From contig NZ_LHPI01000003.1 in NCBI RefSeq assembly GCF_001274785.1, positions 248,001-312,000 of the forward strand: 64,000 nucleotides of DNA, given 5' to 3'. Below, in pieces: positions 48,253-57,769 of the stretch. The position numbers and the translations under genes are program-made. The notes under the pieces are model-generated. The model was given only the letters and a program-made list of their open reading frames with translations, was not told the DNA's origin and made no database searches. The DNA is from Vibrio hepatarius (GTDB lineage: Bacteria; Pseudomonadota; Gammaproteobacteria; Enterobacterales; Vibrionaceae). How positions within the stretch are numbered: position 1 is the stretch's first letter; each line of letters opens with the position of its first letter.

Positions 48253-48815
48253 GTTGTAAGATCGTCGTTCTGTATTACAGCAGACACGGCTCAACCCGCG
48301 CTGTCGCAAGACAAATCGCCAGAGGGATAGAAGCTATCCCTCACTGTGAAGCCTTATTACGAACCGTAGAGGAAATCAGTGGCACCGAGCCATCGACTGA
48401 CCCGGTTCTTACGCTCAATGAGTTAAAGCAGTGCGATGGCTTAGCGATGGGCAGCCCCGTCTGGTTTGGCAATATGGCCGGGCCGTTAAAACACTTCTGG
48501 GATCAAACCACACCCCTGTGGTTATCTGGTGAGCTGATCGATAAGCCAGCGTGCGTGTTCAGTTCTTCATCGACGCTGCACGGTGGTCAAGAAACCACGC
48601 TGCAAAGTATGATGTTGCCACTGCTGCACCACGGTATGATGATATTAGGCATCCCCTACTCAGAACCTAAGCTGCATTCCACCACCAGTGGCGGCACGCC
48701 ATATGGCGCGACCACGGTGTCATCATCACCAGCAGGGCTCACCGCTGAAGAAGCAGAACTTGCTCAGCAGTTGGGTAAACGCTTAGCAACCACCGCTCTC
48801 AAAATGAAGGATTAA
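48249..48815 (+). CDS. wrbA: WrbA-type NAD(P)H:quinone oxidoreductase / flavodoxin-like protein
   Basis: 188 residues of the flavodoxin fold: FMN-phosphate loop YYSRHGSTRAVARQIARGI at 9-27, GLAMGSPVWFGNMAGPLKHFWDQT near 64-87, and SSSSTLHGGQETTLQSMM near 107-124, all typical of WrbA. It reduces quinones by two electrons. It overlaps arsC by four bases and is followed five bases later by the DUF2069 gene. The symbol is by family resemblance; paralogues exist in many genomes. Confidence 0.85.
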   Translation: MSCKIVVLYYSRHGSTRAVARQIARGIEAIPHCEALLRTVEEISGTEPSTDPVLTLNELKQCDGLAMGSPVWFGNMAGPLKHFWDQTTPLWLSGELIDKPACVFSSSSTLHGGQETTLQSMMLPLLHHGMMILGIPYSEPKLHSTTSGGTPYGATTVSSSPAGLTAEEAELAQQLGKRLATTALKMKD

Positions 48816-48820
48816 GAGAC

Positions 48821-49246
48821 ATGCAGGAAATGCAGTCCAAAACGAAACTATTCCGACTACTCGCTCTGTTCGGCAACTTAGCCTTATTGAGCTGGATAGC
48901 GTTGTGGCAACTATCACTTTCTCCGCACCCGCATATTAGCAGTACCACGCTCGCGATTGCTTGGGCGGTTCCTTTGCTACTGCCGCTACCTGGTATTTTA
49001 GCCGGTAAGCCCTATACCCACGCTTGGGCGAACTTTGTTCTGATGCTTTACTTCTTGCACGGCTTTACCATTCTCTACGTTGACGGTGGGGAGCGTTGGC
49101 TAGCATTGGTTGAACTGGCACTGACCACCACCGCATTTTTAGGCAACATCCTATATGCCAGAGCACGTGGTCAAGAGTTGGGCATGAAACTCAAACGTCT
49201 TTCTAAAGTTGAAAAAGAAGAGAAAGAGCGTTTTGAGTCAGAATAA
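48821..49246 (+). CDS. DUF2069 inner-membrane protein
   Basis: 141 residues with four hydrophobic helices (~12-30, 40-60, 68-88, 95-115: RLLALFGNLALLSWIALWQL, LAIAWAVPLLLPLPGIL, FVLMLYFLHGFTILYV, LALVELALTTTAFLGNIL) and a charged cytoplasmic tail. It matches my memory of DUF2069, a small proteobacterial membrane family of unknown function. Last gene of bepA-arsC-wrbA-DUF2069. Confidence 0.85.
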   Translation: MQEMQSKTKLFRLLALFGNLALLSWIALWQLSLSPHPHISSTTLAIAWAVPLLLPLPGILAGKPYTHAWANFVLMLYFLHGFTILYVDGGERWLALVELALTTTAFLGNILYARARGQELGMKLKRLSKVEKEEKERFESE

Positions 49247-49270
49247 TGCGTTGTATGCGTAACCAGAATC

Positions 49271-49300
49271 AAAGAGGGTCTGCATTGGCAGACCCTTTTC
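49271..49300. terminator. Bidirectional terminator between DUF2069 and DUF2066 genes
   Basis: Stem AAAGAGGGTCTGC / GCAGACCCTTTTC with an ATTG loop, between convergent genes. Confidence 0.85.
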
Positions 49301-49320
49301 TTTGTTCATCGTTTTTGAAA

Positions 49321-50589
49321 CTAACTCGCCGCCGCAGATGTTTCAGGCTCAGCCGTATCTTCGACCGCACTCACTTCGTCTTCGCTGCTTGGCTGCTCTT
49401 CAACCACAGGCGCGACATAAGGTTTACCTTGCCACTTAAACACGAGGATCGTTTCTGCTGGTTCAGGTTTGATCGCTGGTAGTGTTGGCGCAACCTCCGC
49501 TGGCGTTTCTTCTACTGCAGGCGTAGTCGCTGGATCCTGTACGCTACCCTCGCCTTGTGGAGTCACAATCGGCGCTACTTCTACAACCTCTGGTTGTTCA
49601 ACAATGCTCGCCATTTGCGTCACTGGGTTCTTGCGCTGAACTTCTTGTTCAAACTCCGCCTGTGATGACAACAAGTGGACGTTAAACGTCACTTCGTTAC
49701 TCTGAATTTTCACGATATCTATCGATGCGACTGAACTCAATTTCTTCAGGTTGTTCTCTAGTTTAAAGAAGCCTACCGCATCCGTTAGTTCGGTAAAGCG
49801 AACTTTTACCGCTTCTGAGGATTCACTCGACGCAACCACTGCATTATGTTTAGCGTAGTAATCACTGATTTGGTTGATCAGTTTACTCGCTGCATCGCCA
49901 CCTGTATTGGTACCGGAAACTGGCGCTTGGCGAGTCACACCAATTGAGCTTGGATTTTGATCGTACAGTGTCCAACGCAGAGTATTACCTTGCGCTTTAA
50001 CCACCAGCACTGCATCGACTGGATAACGTTGACTTGCCTGACCGACAGGACGCACAAAACCGCCCCATAAGTCAGAGACGTTAACGCCCGTAACATCATC
50101 AAAATCGCCAACCGGCACGGTAATTGGTAAGCCACGCTTTTCTGCCTCAGACTTCATTGTCGCTAGCAGCTCAGAGTCAGAGTGTTCCCAAATAATATTG
50201 CGCTCGGCTTGTTCTTCAACCAACCACACTAGTACGTTAGCACGGTCTGATGGCCATACAGGCAATTGCGCCTGACTAAGCAGTGAACGGATATGTGGCT
50301 CGCTAAACGCCATTTTTATCGTCTGCTCGCCGTCGATTTGGCCGTAGCTGATTTGCGTCAGATACTGACTATTTTGCTTTAGCGCCTTAGTGACAACTTG
50401 GTTGCTGGCTGCACTAGTATCACCCGATGCCCGCACGATCACTTCTTTCATGCCTTCGATACGCGCCTGCGCATCGGCATTCTCTGCTGAGCTATCTAAA
50501 AGAACTTCTGTTCGGTACAACTCGATGTTTGTCAGTGCCATGGCAGGCAAACTAACAAGTCCTAAGACTAATAAAGCTAAACGACGCAT
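49321..50589 (-). CDS. DUF2066 secreted protein
   Basis: 422 residues. A signal peptide ends near AMA-LT (18-19). The N-terminal ~240 residues (TNIELYRTEVLLDSSAENADAQ, IYGQIDGEQTIKMAFSEPHIRSLL-like region, NVLVWLVEEQAERNIIWEHSD) fit DUF2066. The C-terminal third is Pro/Glu/Val-rich and low in complexity (VVEVAPIVTPQGEGS, EETPAEVAPTLPAIKPEPAE), likely unstructured. Periplasmic location is expected; function unknown. Divergent from uraA. Confidence 0.82.
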   Translation of the reverse strand: MRRLALLVLGLVSLPAMALTNIELYRTEVLLDSSAENADAQARIEGMKEVIVRASGDTSAASNQVVTKALKQNSQYLTQISYGQIDGEQTIKMAFSEPHIRSLLSQAQLPVWPSDRANVLVWLVEEQAERNIIWEHSDSELLATMKSEAEKRGLPITVPVGDFDDVTGVNVSDLWGGFVRPVGQASQRYPVDAVLVVKAQGNTLRWTLYDQNPSSIGVTRQAPVSGTNTGGDAASKLINQISDYYAKHNAVVASSESSEAVKVRFTELTDAVGFFKLENNLKKLSSVASIDIVKIQSNEVTFNVHLLSSQAEFEQEVQRKNPVTQMASIVEQPEVVEVAPIVTPQGEGSVQDPATTPAVEETPAEVAPTLPAIKPEPAETILVFKWQGKPYVAPVVEEQPSSEDEVSAVEDTAEPETSAAAS

Positions 50590-50753
50590 ACGCTTCCTAA
50601 GATTAAACTTTTACCACTTTGGTCATGATAATAAGCAACTATTGGCGTCGGAGCAACCAAAGCACTATTTTATCAATACGATAGCCAAGCCTTTTCTCGA
50701 AAGACTTCGAGCCTGTTCGAACAATAAAAAAGGAATAATTGATCCAGTTCGGA

Positions 50754-50769
50754 TTGCAATCGATTGCGA
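50754..50769. promoter_or_regulatory. Candidate PurR operator upstream of uraA
   Basis: TTGCAATCGATTGCGA contains the PurR core GCAA-N-CG-N-TT-N-C intact; only the two outer positions deviate from the 16-base consensus. It is 84 bases upstream of the uraA ATG. Confidence 0.5.
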
Positions 50770-50802
50770 TGGTGATAAAATCCCGCGAATTTTATTTTAT
50801 TC

Positions 50803-50830
50803 AGGGCAAATTTGTACTTTTTGCCCTTTT
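50803..50830 (+). terminator. Possible leader hairpin/attenuator before uraA
   Basis: AGGGCAAA and TTTGCCCT can pair around a nine-base loop, followed by TTTTGG, 23 bases before the uraA start. An A/T-rich stretch precedes it. This could be a pyrimidine-sensitive attenuator or a hairpin next to the ribosome site; the T-run is short, so it is uncertain. Confidence 0.4.
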
Positions 50831-50852
50831 GGCCAGCTAAAGGAATAAACAC

Positions 50853-52100
50853 ATGAAAAATGCCATTCAAGGCGCTCAAATGCTATTCGTCGCATTTGGT
50901 GCACTCGTTCTGGTGCCGCTGTTGACAGGTTTGGATCCTAGCGTCGCTCTATTTGGTGCAGGTGTCGGTACCCTTCTTTTCCAACTTATTACTCGCCGCT
51001 CTGTTCCTATCTTCCTTGCTTCTTCTTTCGCTTTCATCGCTCCTATCCTTTACGGTGTTCAAACTTGGGGTATCCCAGCCACAATGGGTGGCCTGATGGC
51101 AGCTGGCTTTGTGTACGTAGCGATGGGCGCACTGATCAAAGTACGCGGCGTGGAAATCATCCACAAGCTGCTTCCACCAGTTGTAGTTGGTCCAGTAATC
51201 ATGGTGATTGGTCTAGGTCTGGCACCAGTTGCGGTTAACATGGCGCTAGGTAAAGGCGGTGACGGTGCTCAATTGGTAGATGCGCAAGCTTCAATCATTA
51301 TTTCTTGTGCCTCACTACTAACGACGATTGCGCTTAGCGTGTTTGCCAAAGGCTTCCTTAAGCTTATGCCTATTCTTGGTGGTATTGTGGTTGGTTACGC
51401 ACTGAGCCTTGGCTACGGTATTATTGATTTTACGCCAGTACAAGAAGCAGCATGGTTTGCACTGCCGAACTTTACTTTCCCGGAATTCAACATCAATGCG
51501 ATTCTATTCATGATCCCAGTGGCTATCGCTCCAGCGGTTGAGCACGTGGGTGACATGTTGGCGATTTCAAACGTGACTGGCAAAAACTACCTGAAGAAAC
51601 CGGGTCTACACCGCACAATCACAGGCGACGGTGTAGCAACAATTGCTGCTTCAATGGTTGGCGCGCCGCCAAACACGACCTACTCGGAAGTCACTGGCGC
51701 AGTGATGCTAACCAAAGCGTTCAACCCAGTGATCATGACTTGGGCGGCGGTATCAGCGATTGTTCTGGCTCTTGTCGGAAAACTTGGCGCTGTGCTACAA
51801 ACCATTCCGATGCCAGTAATGGGCGGCATTATGATCCTGCTGTTTGGTTCAATCGCGACGGTTGGTCTTAATACGCTTATCAAGAACAACGTTGACCTAC
51901 ACAAATCACGTAACCTTGTGATTGTAGCGATTACGCTTGTGTTTGGTATCGGCGGCATGGCATTCGGCATTGGCGAGTTCAGCCTACAAGGCGTGAGCCT
52001 ATGCGGTATCGTAGCAATCCTGCTTAACCTGCTACTGCCAAAAGACATCGGTGAAAACCACGTTGTCGATAACGCACAAATGGAAGAAGAACTAAAATAA
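50853..52100 (+). CDS. uraA: Uracil permease (NCS2 family)
   Basis: 415 residues with about fourteen membrane segments. UraA/NCS2 signatures: GAQMLFVAFGALVLVPLLTGLDPSVALFGAG at the N-terminus, IPVAIAPAVEHVGDMLAIS near 225-243 (substrate Glu and His), and GAPPNTTYSEVTGAVMLTK near 270-288. It imports uracil with protons. AAAGGA precedes the ATG. In E. coli upp is upstream of uraA and hda downstream; neither flanks it here, so it stands alone. Confidence 0.95.
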   Translation: MKNAIQGAQMLFVAFGALVLVPLLTGLDPSVALFGAGVGTLLFQLITRRSVPIFLASSFAFIAPILYGVQTWGIPATMGGLMAAGFVYVAMGALIKVRGVEIIHKLLPPVVVGPVIMVIGLGLAPVAVNMALGKGGDGAQLVDAQASIIISCASLLTTIALSVFAKGFLKLMPILGGIVVGYALSLGYGIIDFTPVQEAAWFALPNFTFPEFNINAILFMIPVAIAPAVEHVGDMLAISNVTGKNYLKKPGLHRTITGDGVATIAASMVGAPPNTTYSEVTGAVMLTKAFNPVIMTWAAVSAIVLALVGKLGAVLQTIPMPVMGGIMILLFGSIATVGLNTLIKNNVDLHKSRNLVIVAITLVFGIGGMAFGIGEFSLQGVSLCGIVAILLNLLLPKDIGENHVVDNAQMEEELK

Positions 52101-52120
52101 CGTCTTCTGTTCTTGAATAG

Positions 52121-52153
52121 AAAAAAGGCTGGCGCATCAACGTCAGCCTTTTT
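52121..52153. terminator. Bidirectional terminator between uraA and ybaK
   Basis: Stem AAAAAAGGCTG-CG / CG-CAGCCTTTTT with one internal mismatch and a CATCAA loop, between convergent genes. Confidence 0.82.
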
Positions 52154-52175
52154 GTTATCTGTTATTTAGCGCGAT

Positions 52176-52649
52176 TTAAATGCACAGCTCCGCAAACTGC
52201 CCTCTGGTTAATGCAGCTAAGTCTTGTGGTGCGAGTTCAATTTCTAGCCCACGCTTGCCCGCACTAACACAAATGGTTGCTTTGTCTAATGCACTTTGGT
52301 GAATGAAAGTCGGCAACGCTTTCTTTTGCCCAAGCGGACTAATACCACCAACGACATAACCCGTCGTTTTCTGCGCGATATCAGGATCGGCCATATCCGC
52401 CTTCTTCGCTTTTGCCGCTTTTGCCGCCAACTTAAGGTTCAGTTTCTGATCAACAGGAATCACGGCAACTGCGAGGCTTTTTGCCTCACCATTCATACAA
52501 AATAGCAGCGTTTTGAATACTTGTGATGGATCTTGTCCTAGCACTTGTGCCGCTTCTAAGCCGTAGCTATCTGCTCTTGGGTCATGCTCGTATTGATGAA
52601 TGGTATGAGCAATTTTTTTCTTTTTAGCGAGATTAATAGCTGGAGTCAT
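52176..52649 (-). CDS. ybaK: Cys-tRNA(Pro)/Cys-tRNA(Cys) deacylase YbaK
   Basis: 157 residues of the YbaK/ProX editing-domain fold: YEHDPRADSYGLEAAQVLGQDPSQVFKTLL, then VIPVDQKLNLKLAAKAAKAKKADMAD, and GYVVGGISPLGQKKALPTFIH with the catalytic Lys and the GGISP/G loop. It hydrolyses Cys wrongly attached to tRNA-Pro. It stands alone between two terminators. Confidence 0.93.
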   Translation of the reverse strand: MTPAINLAKKKKIAHTIHQYEHDPRADSYGLEAAQVLGQDPSQVFKTLLFCMNGEAKSLAVAVIPVDQKLNLKLAAKAAKAKKADMADPDIAQKTTGYVVGGISPLGQKKALPTFIHQSALDKATICVSAGKRGLEIELAPQDLAALTRGQFAELCI

Positions 52650-52688
52650 GAGCTCTCCAATAGAAAGGTATTAGGGAAATACAAACAA

Positions 52689-52718
52689 TAAAAAAGCGCT
52701 GCAATATTTGCAGCGCTT
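52689..52718 (-). terminator. Terminator after the 5'-nucleotidase gene
   Basis: Stem AAGCGCTGCAA / TTGCAGCGCTT with a three-base loop; the minus strand continues in TTTTT. Confidence 0.88.
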
Positions 52719-52750
52719 CTAGTTAAAGAGATTTGTAATTTGATGTCAAA

Positions 52751-54412
52751 TTACTTGTAAACAATCTCACCAGACGGAGCGTATTTGTTCACGTCGATTG
52801 GGCTGTTTACTTCTAGGTACTCTTTCAGTACTTCTGCATCCACAAAGCCAGTGTTCACAAAGCCTGGGTGCGCAGTCAGTTTAGGGTAACCGTCGCCACC
52901 AGCCGCGTTAAAACTTGGTACTGTGAAGCGGTAAGTCGCGTCTAGACGAAGCTGTTTACCTGCGATGAATACGTTTGATACTTCACCGTTTGCAACTGTC
53001 ATTGAAATACCAGCAAACTGAGCGTACGCGCCTGAATCAACAGGTTTAGTCGCAACAACGTTTAGGTAGTCCAGAACTTCTTTACCGCTCATATCGGTGT
53101 AAGTCAGGATGTTTGCGAACGGTTGTACTTTCAGTACGTCTTTGTACGTAACATCACCTGATGCGATTGAATCACGCACACCACCCGAGTTCATTACCGC
53201 GAAGTCTGCTTTTGCGCGTTCCATGTGAGCTGTCGCAATCAGACGACCTAGGTTAGTCTGTTGGAAACGTACAACGTTACGGTCGCCTTCCAGTTTGCCG
53301 TTAGTTTCAGCGATCTTAACGTCTAGCTGAGACTGGCCTTTTTCTTGGTAAGGACGTAGGAACTCAAGTAGTTCTTGGTCTTCTTTGATTTCGTCTTCGA
53401 TCAATACGCGCTGAGATTCGCCGTTAACTTTGATTTTCTTCTTCAAGTTAACTGGGATTAGGTCGTAGCTCACCATTTCTAGTTCACCGTTACGGAATTC
53501 GTAATCGGCACGACCTACGTATTTACCCCATTCGTGTGCTTGAACGATGTAAGTACCGTTTTGCATGTCTGGCTTACACTCGTCAGACGGTGCGAAGTTC
53601 TTCTTCACAACGTTTGGTGCTTCCATACATACAGGCTCTTGAGAGTGACCACCAACGATCATGTCTAGAGAACCTTCGTCTAGGTAACGAGCTAGCGCCA
53701 CATCACCTGGTGCATTCACACCACGGTTGCCGTCTTCGTAGTGACCCATGTGAGTAACCGCGAAGATAAGATCTGGTTTTTCAGTCTTCTCTAGTTCAGC
53801 AATCAGCTTTTTCGCTTCTTCTTTTGGATCACGGAACTCGATACCACCGATGTATTCTGGGTTACCAATTTTTGCCGTATCTTCGGTTGTCAGACCGATA
53901 ACTGCAATTTTGATACCTTGCTTGTCAAACATCTCGTAAGCCTGGAACATGCGCTCGCCAGTCTCTTTGTCGTAGATGTTTGCTGAAAGCATTGGGAAAC
54001 CAGCCCACTCTTTTTGCTTGAATAGCACGTCTAGCGGGTTATCAAATTCATGGTTACCTAGCGCCATTGCGTCGTAACCAATTTTGCTCATGCCTTTGAA
54101 GTCTGGTTCAGCATCTTGAAGGTCTGACTCAGGAACACCTGTGTTGATATCACCGCCAGATAGCAACAGCACGCTACCACCTTCGGCTTGGATACCTGCA
54201 CGCAACTCATCGATCAGAGTCTTGCGCGCTGCCATACCATATTCACCGTATTTGTTCTGCCAGAAACGACCGTGGTGGTCATTGGTGTGTAGAACCGTCA
54301 GCTTATAAGTTTTATCCGCTTCCCACTCATGCTGAGGCGCAGTTGCACAACCAGCTAGAGTTGCAAGAATTGCAGCGCTCAATGCGCTTTTTACGATCAG
54401 GCCTTGCTTCAT
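52751..54412 (-). CDS. nutA: 5'-nucleotidase/UDP-sugar hydrolase lipoprotein (NutA/UshA type)
   Basis: 553 residues from ATG 54410-54412, eight bases after AAAGG; the ATG two codons earlier crowds that site. The leader ends in LAGC, so it is lipidated at Cys 21, like Vibrio parahaemolyticus NutA and unlike soluble E. coli UshA. The metallophosphoesterase domain shows LTVLHTNDHHGRFW, LLSGGDINTG, ALGNHEFDNP and later VGGHSQEP; the C-terminal nucleotide-binding domain has MNSGGVRDSIASGDV and FNAAGGDGYPKL. It dephosphorylates external nucleotides so that nucleosides can be taken up. Confidence 0.94.
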   Translation of the reverse strand: MKQGLIVKSALSAAILATLAGCATAPQHEWEADKTYKLTVLHTNDHHGRFWQNKYGEYGMAARKTLIDELRAGIQAEGGSVLLLSGGDINTGVPESDLQDAEPDFKGMSKIGYDAMALGNHEFDNPLDVLFKQKEWAGFPMLSANIYDKETGERMFQAYEMFDKQGIKIAVIGLTTEDTAKIGNPEYIGGIEFRDPKEEAKKLIAELEKTEKPDLIFAVTHMGHYEDGNRGVNAPGDVALARYLDEGSLDMIVGGHSQEPVCMEAPNVVKKNFAPSDECKPDMQNGTYIVQAHEWGKYVGRADYEFRNGELEMVSYDLIPVNLKKKIKVNGESQRVLIEDEIKEDQELLEFLRPYQEKGQSQLDVKIAETNGKLEGDRNVVRFQQTNLGRLIATAHMERAKADFAVMNSGGVRDSIASGDVTYKDVLKVQPFANILTYTDMSGKEVLDYLNVVATKPVDSGAYAQFAGISMTVANGEVSNVFIAGKQLRLDATYRFTVPSFNAAGGDGYPKLTAHPGFVNTGFVDAEVLKEYLEVNSPIDVNKYAPSGEIVYK

Positions 54413-54726
54413 TGTCATACCTTTTGAACTTTTTTGGGGTTTCCACTGCTTTTTTGTTACTGCTCTAATGAATAGACAAATTCGGAAAGGACGTCCGATG
54501 AGAGCAGTAAAACTTGAACTAGTTTAAATTAACAATAAATACCTGACATACAGATTTCATATTTATGTAGAGTCGATCACCTAAAAGCCTCAAAAAATGT
54601 GTAACAAATCAACGTAGTTGCAATTGACACACCAAATGATCACAAGCAATCGTTTAGCTGTGAAGTCAGTTTAACTGGCTGATCTTGAGAGCGAAATCGC
54701 TTATTCAACACGGAATGGCAGCCAAT
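54413..54726. other. Leader/intergenic region upstream of nutA
   Basis: About 314 bases. It contains a nested inverted repeat (54457-54510, listed separately). I see a TGATCACAA half site like CRP near 54635-54643 but no full operator. No gene. Confidence 0.6.
54457..54510 (-). repeat. Nested inverted repeat in the nutA leader
   Basis: Outer arms TTACTGCTCT (54457-54466) and AGAGCAGTAA (54501-54510) are perfect 10-bp complements. Inside, TCGGA and TCCGA form a second 5-bp stem with a seven-base loop that includes CGTCC. It lies 45-100 bases upstream of the nutA start, likely within the 5' untranslated region. Confidence 0.75.
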
Positions 54727-54757
54727 AAAAAAGGCTGGCGTTTAAGCCAACCTTTTC
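54727..54757 (-). terminator. Terminator after kdsA
   Basis: Minus-strand stem AAAAGGTTGGC / GCCAGCCTTTTTT (one mismatch) with a TTAAAC loop; 24 bases downstream of the kdsA stop. Confidence 0.8.
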
Positions 54758-54780
54758 ATGCAATTTTCTGTCGTGACTGA

Positions 54781-55677
<897 letters not shown>

Positions 55678-56487
55678 TTAATGTAAAGTTACCTGAGTAC
55701 CACTCATGGCATTCACTTGATTCTTTAACAGCTCCGACGCAGGGTCGTCAGGGCAGTTTTCAATAAAGTACTGATAATCCGTCAGCGCGACTTGATGGCA
55801 GTCAAGCTGCTGATAGATATAACCTCGGTCGCGAATTTCATACGGGTCGTCTGGCACAAACGATAATGCCAGATCGGTACATTTAAGCGCCAACGTGTAG
55901 CGTTCTTCACGTAGTAGCGCGCTTTTAAGCAACGCCAACCAACGACCGATCACCGTCGGGTTGTCGGTTTCTTCTAAATGCTTTGGCTTTAATTTAGCGA
56001 GTGGGCCTTTGTGACCAATTAACCACGCGCCCAAGGTATGTTCAGTTACGTATTCACCGTTGAATGGGTTGATGTACTGCGGCGCCTCACCGTACCACTC
56101 GACTTTGATTAGGAACTGGCTAGGAAACGTCACACCTTTTAATGGAAAACCGAGCTTGCGACCGAAGTAAAGCAGTAACGCGCCTAAGCTCACCGGGATG
56201 CCTTTACGACGCTCGAGTACTTTATCAATGAACCCGTTGGCTGAATCGAAGTAAGCCTCACGATCGCCGCTAAAGCCCCACTGGTGGTAGAACAAACGTA
56301 ACAAAGCGTCGAAGCGTTGTTTCTCATCCACTTCGTGTACCAAGCTTAGTTCAGCTTCTTGTAGTAATCGATGCAGTTCCTTCTCTGCCCATTGAACGCG
56401 CGTTTCTGGGTTGATCGCTTGGTTTAGCGCCAACGCCCCTTCCGCCAATTCCATTGCATCAAAGTCTTCATCAAATAACTCAAGCAT
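55678..56487 (-). CDS. sirB1: SirB1-family transglutaminase-like/TPR protein
   Basis: 269 residues. A transglutaminase-like domain (FIDKVLERRKGIPVSLGALLLYFGRKLGFPLKGVTFPSQFLIKVEW near 88-133) lacks the catalytic cysteine, so it is probably not an enzyme. Two or three tetratricopeptide repeats follow (RYTLALKCTDLALSFVPDD, GYIYQQLDCHQVALTDYQYFI). Function is unknown; placement before kdsA matches E. coli ychA (sirB1). Confidence 0.9.
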   Translation of the reverse strand: MLELFDEDFDAMELAEGALALNQAINPETRVQWAEKELHRLLQEAELSLVHEVDEKQRFDALLRLFYHQWGFSGDREAYFDSANGFIDKVLERRKGIPVSLGALLLYFGRKLGFPLKGVTFPSQFLIKVEWYGEAPQYINPFNGEYVTEHTLGAWLIGHKGPLAKLKPKHLEETDNPTVIGRWLALLKSALLREERYTLALKCTDLALSFVPDDPYEIRDRGYIYQQLDCHQVALTDYQYFIENCPDDPASELLKNQVNAMSGTQVTLH

Positions 56488-56509
56488 TATTGGTGACCTA
56501 CCTACTTAA

Positions 56510-56893
56510 TTAACCAAAAAGAATTGGGGTTTTGGTTACCGCGAGTTTACCTGCGATCGCTAACCAACCCAGCGCACCGAAAAATGAAAAGGTACGTAGC
56601 AACTTGTTTTTACCCAATTTGAGCGCAAACAGGCCTAACGCGATGTAAGCCAACACACACGTTAGCTTTTCTGTCAGCCAAGGTGCAGCATCGGTAAACG
56701 GAATAAATCCGGTAATGAAGATCAACGCGACACCTGAAAGCAGTAGCGCTGTGTCGTTAATGTGTGGAAATACTTTAAGAAACTTCTTATCCAATAGCTT
56801 TGAGTTCGCCATCATCAATGCGTAACGCACCGAAAGCAGTGTCGCACTAATCACTATGGTAAGAAGATGGAAATGTTTTAATCCTTCGTACAT
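56510..56893 (-). CDS. sirB2: SirB2-family inner-membrane protein
   Basis: 127 residues with four hydrophobic helices (HLLTIVISATLLSVRYALMM, DTALLLSGVALIFITGFI, TCVLAYIALGLFALKLG, FSFFGALGWLAIAGKLAV). SirB2/YchQ family; function unknown. Located between prmC and sirB1 as in E. coli, 12 bases after prmC. Confidence 0.92.
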   Translation of the reverse strand: MYEGLKHFHLLTIVISATLLSVRYALMMANSKLLDKKFLKVFPHINDTALLLSGVALIFITGFIPFTDAAPWLTEKLTCVLAYIALGLFALKLGKNKLLRTFSFFGALGWLAIAGKLAVTKTPILFG

Positions 56894-56905
56894 TGTCGAT
56901 TTCTC

Positions 56906-57766
56906 TTATTTTTCTGGTTGCCAACAGCCGATGGTTACTCGGTCATTGTCACCATAGTCCTTGAACGTTTCCACTTGGTGATAGCCAAGCGAGCTTAAAA
57001 TATTTCTGACTGCCGCGCCTTGATCGTAACCATGCTCAAACATCAACCAGCCACCCGCAAGCAAATACGCTGGAGCGTGCTTGGCAATGTGTTTGATATC
57101 GGCCAAACCATTGTCTTCAGCCACCAGCGCACTAAGCGGCTCAAATCTAACATCACCTTGTGAGAGATGTGGGTCGGTCTTTTCGATATAAGGTGGATTA
57201 GAGACAATCAAAGCAAACTGCGTACCAGCATCGAGAGGTTCAAACCAGCTTCCAGCGCGAAACTCTGTGTTGATAAAACCTAAACGCTGCGCATTGGCGC
57301 TCGCCAGTTGCTGTGCTTCCGGTTTTAAGTCCACACCCCATACTTTGTGCTGCGGCAATTCAGAGGCCAGTGCAATCGCGATCGCGCCGGTCCCAGTGCC
57401 CAAATCCAAAATATCCCCAGAGGTTTGCAGCGCTTTGTCTAAGGCAATTTCAACCAATCTTTCAGTATCCGGACGAGGGATCAAAGTGCTTGGGGAAACG
57501 TGTAACGGCAGCGACCAAAACTCTCGTTCTCCGATAATGTAAGCCACTGGCTCACCATTTAAACGACGTTGCAGAATCTGCTCAAAATCGTTCAACTGTT
57601 TATCTTCAAGAATTTTTTCTGGCCAAGTCAGCAGAAAAGAGCGCGGCTTATCGAGCGCATGGCAAAGTAGCACCGCGGCATCAAGAGAGGGCGAATCACT
57701 GCCGCTCTCCTGAAGTCGTAACACGGCTTGTTTTAGTGTGTTTTCAACACTGTGTTCAGCCGACAT
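56906..57766 (-). CDS. prmC: Release factor glutamine methyltransferase
   Basis: 286 residues. It methylates the Gln of the GGQ motif in RF1 and RF2. SAM-binding ILDLGTGTGAIAIALASELP near 118-137 and the catalytic NPPY in LIVSNPPYIEKTDPHL near 186-201. An N-terminal helical domain recognises the factor. It begins three bases after prfA, its substrate gene. Confidence 0.97.
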   Translation of the reverse strand: MSAEHSVENTLKQAVLRLQESGSDSPSLDAAVLLCHALDKPRSFLLTWPEKILEDKQLNDFEQILQRRLNGEPVAYIIGEREFWSLPLHVSPSTLIPRPDTERLVEIALDKALQTSGDILDLGTGTGAIAIALASELPQHKVWGVDLKPEAQQLASANAQRLGFINTEFRAGSWFEPLDAGTQFALIVSNPPYIEKTDPHLSQGDVRFEPLSALVAEDNGLADIKHIAKHAPAYLLAGGWLMFEHGYDQGAAVRNILSSLGYHQVETFKDYGDNDRVTIGCWQPEK

Positions 57767-57769
57767 TGA

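Noticed and set aside
49246..49482. Short open frame overlapping the DUF2069 stop and antisense to DUF2066
   Set aside because: It crosses a strong bidirectional terminator and its product is unlike any coding sequence; no ribosome site of its own beyond chance.
50390..50848. Open frame antisense to the DUF2066 start and across the uraA leader
   Set aside because: It overlaps a well-supported gene start and the uraA regulatory region, with no protein-like composition.
54620..54660. CRP site upstream of nutA
   Set aside because: Only one half (TGATCACAA) is present; the other half does not match.
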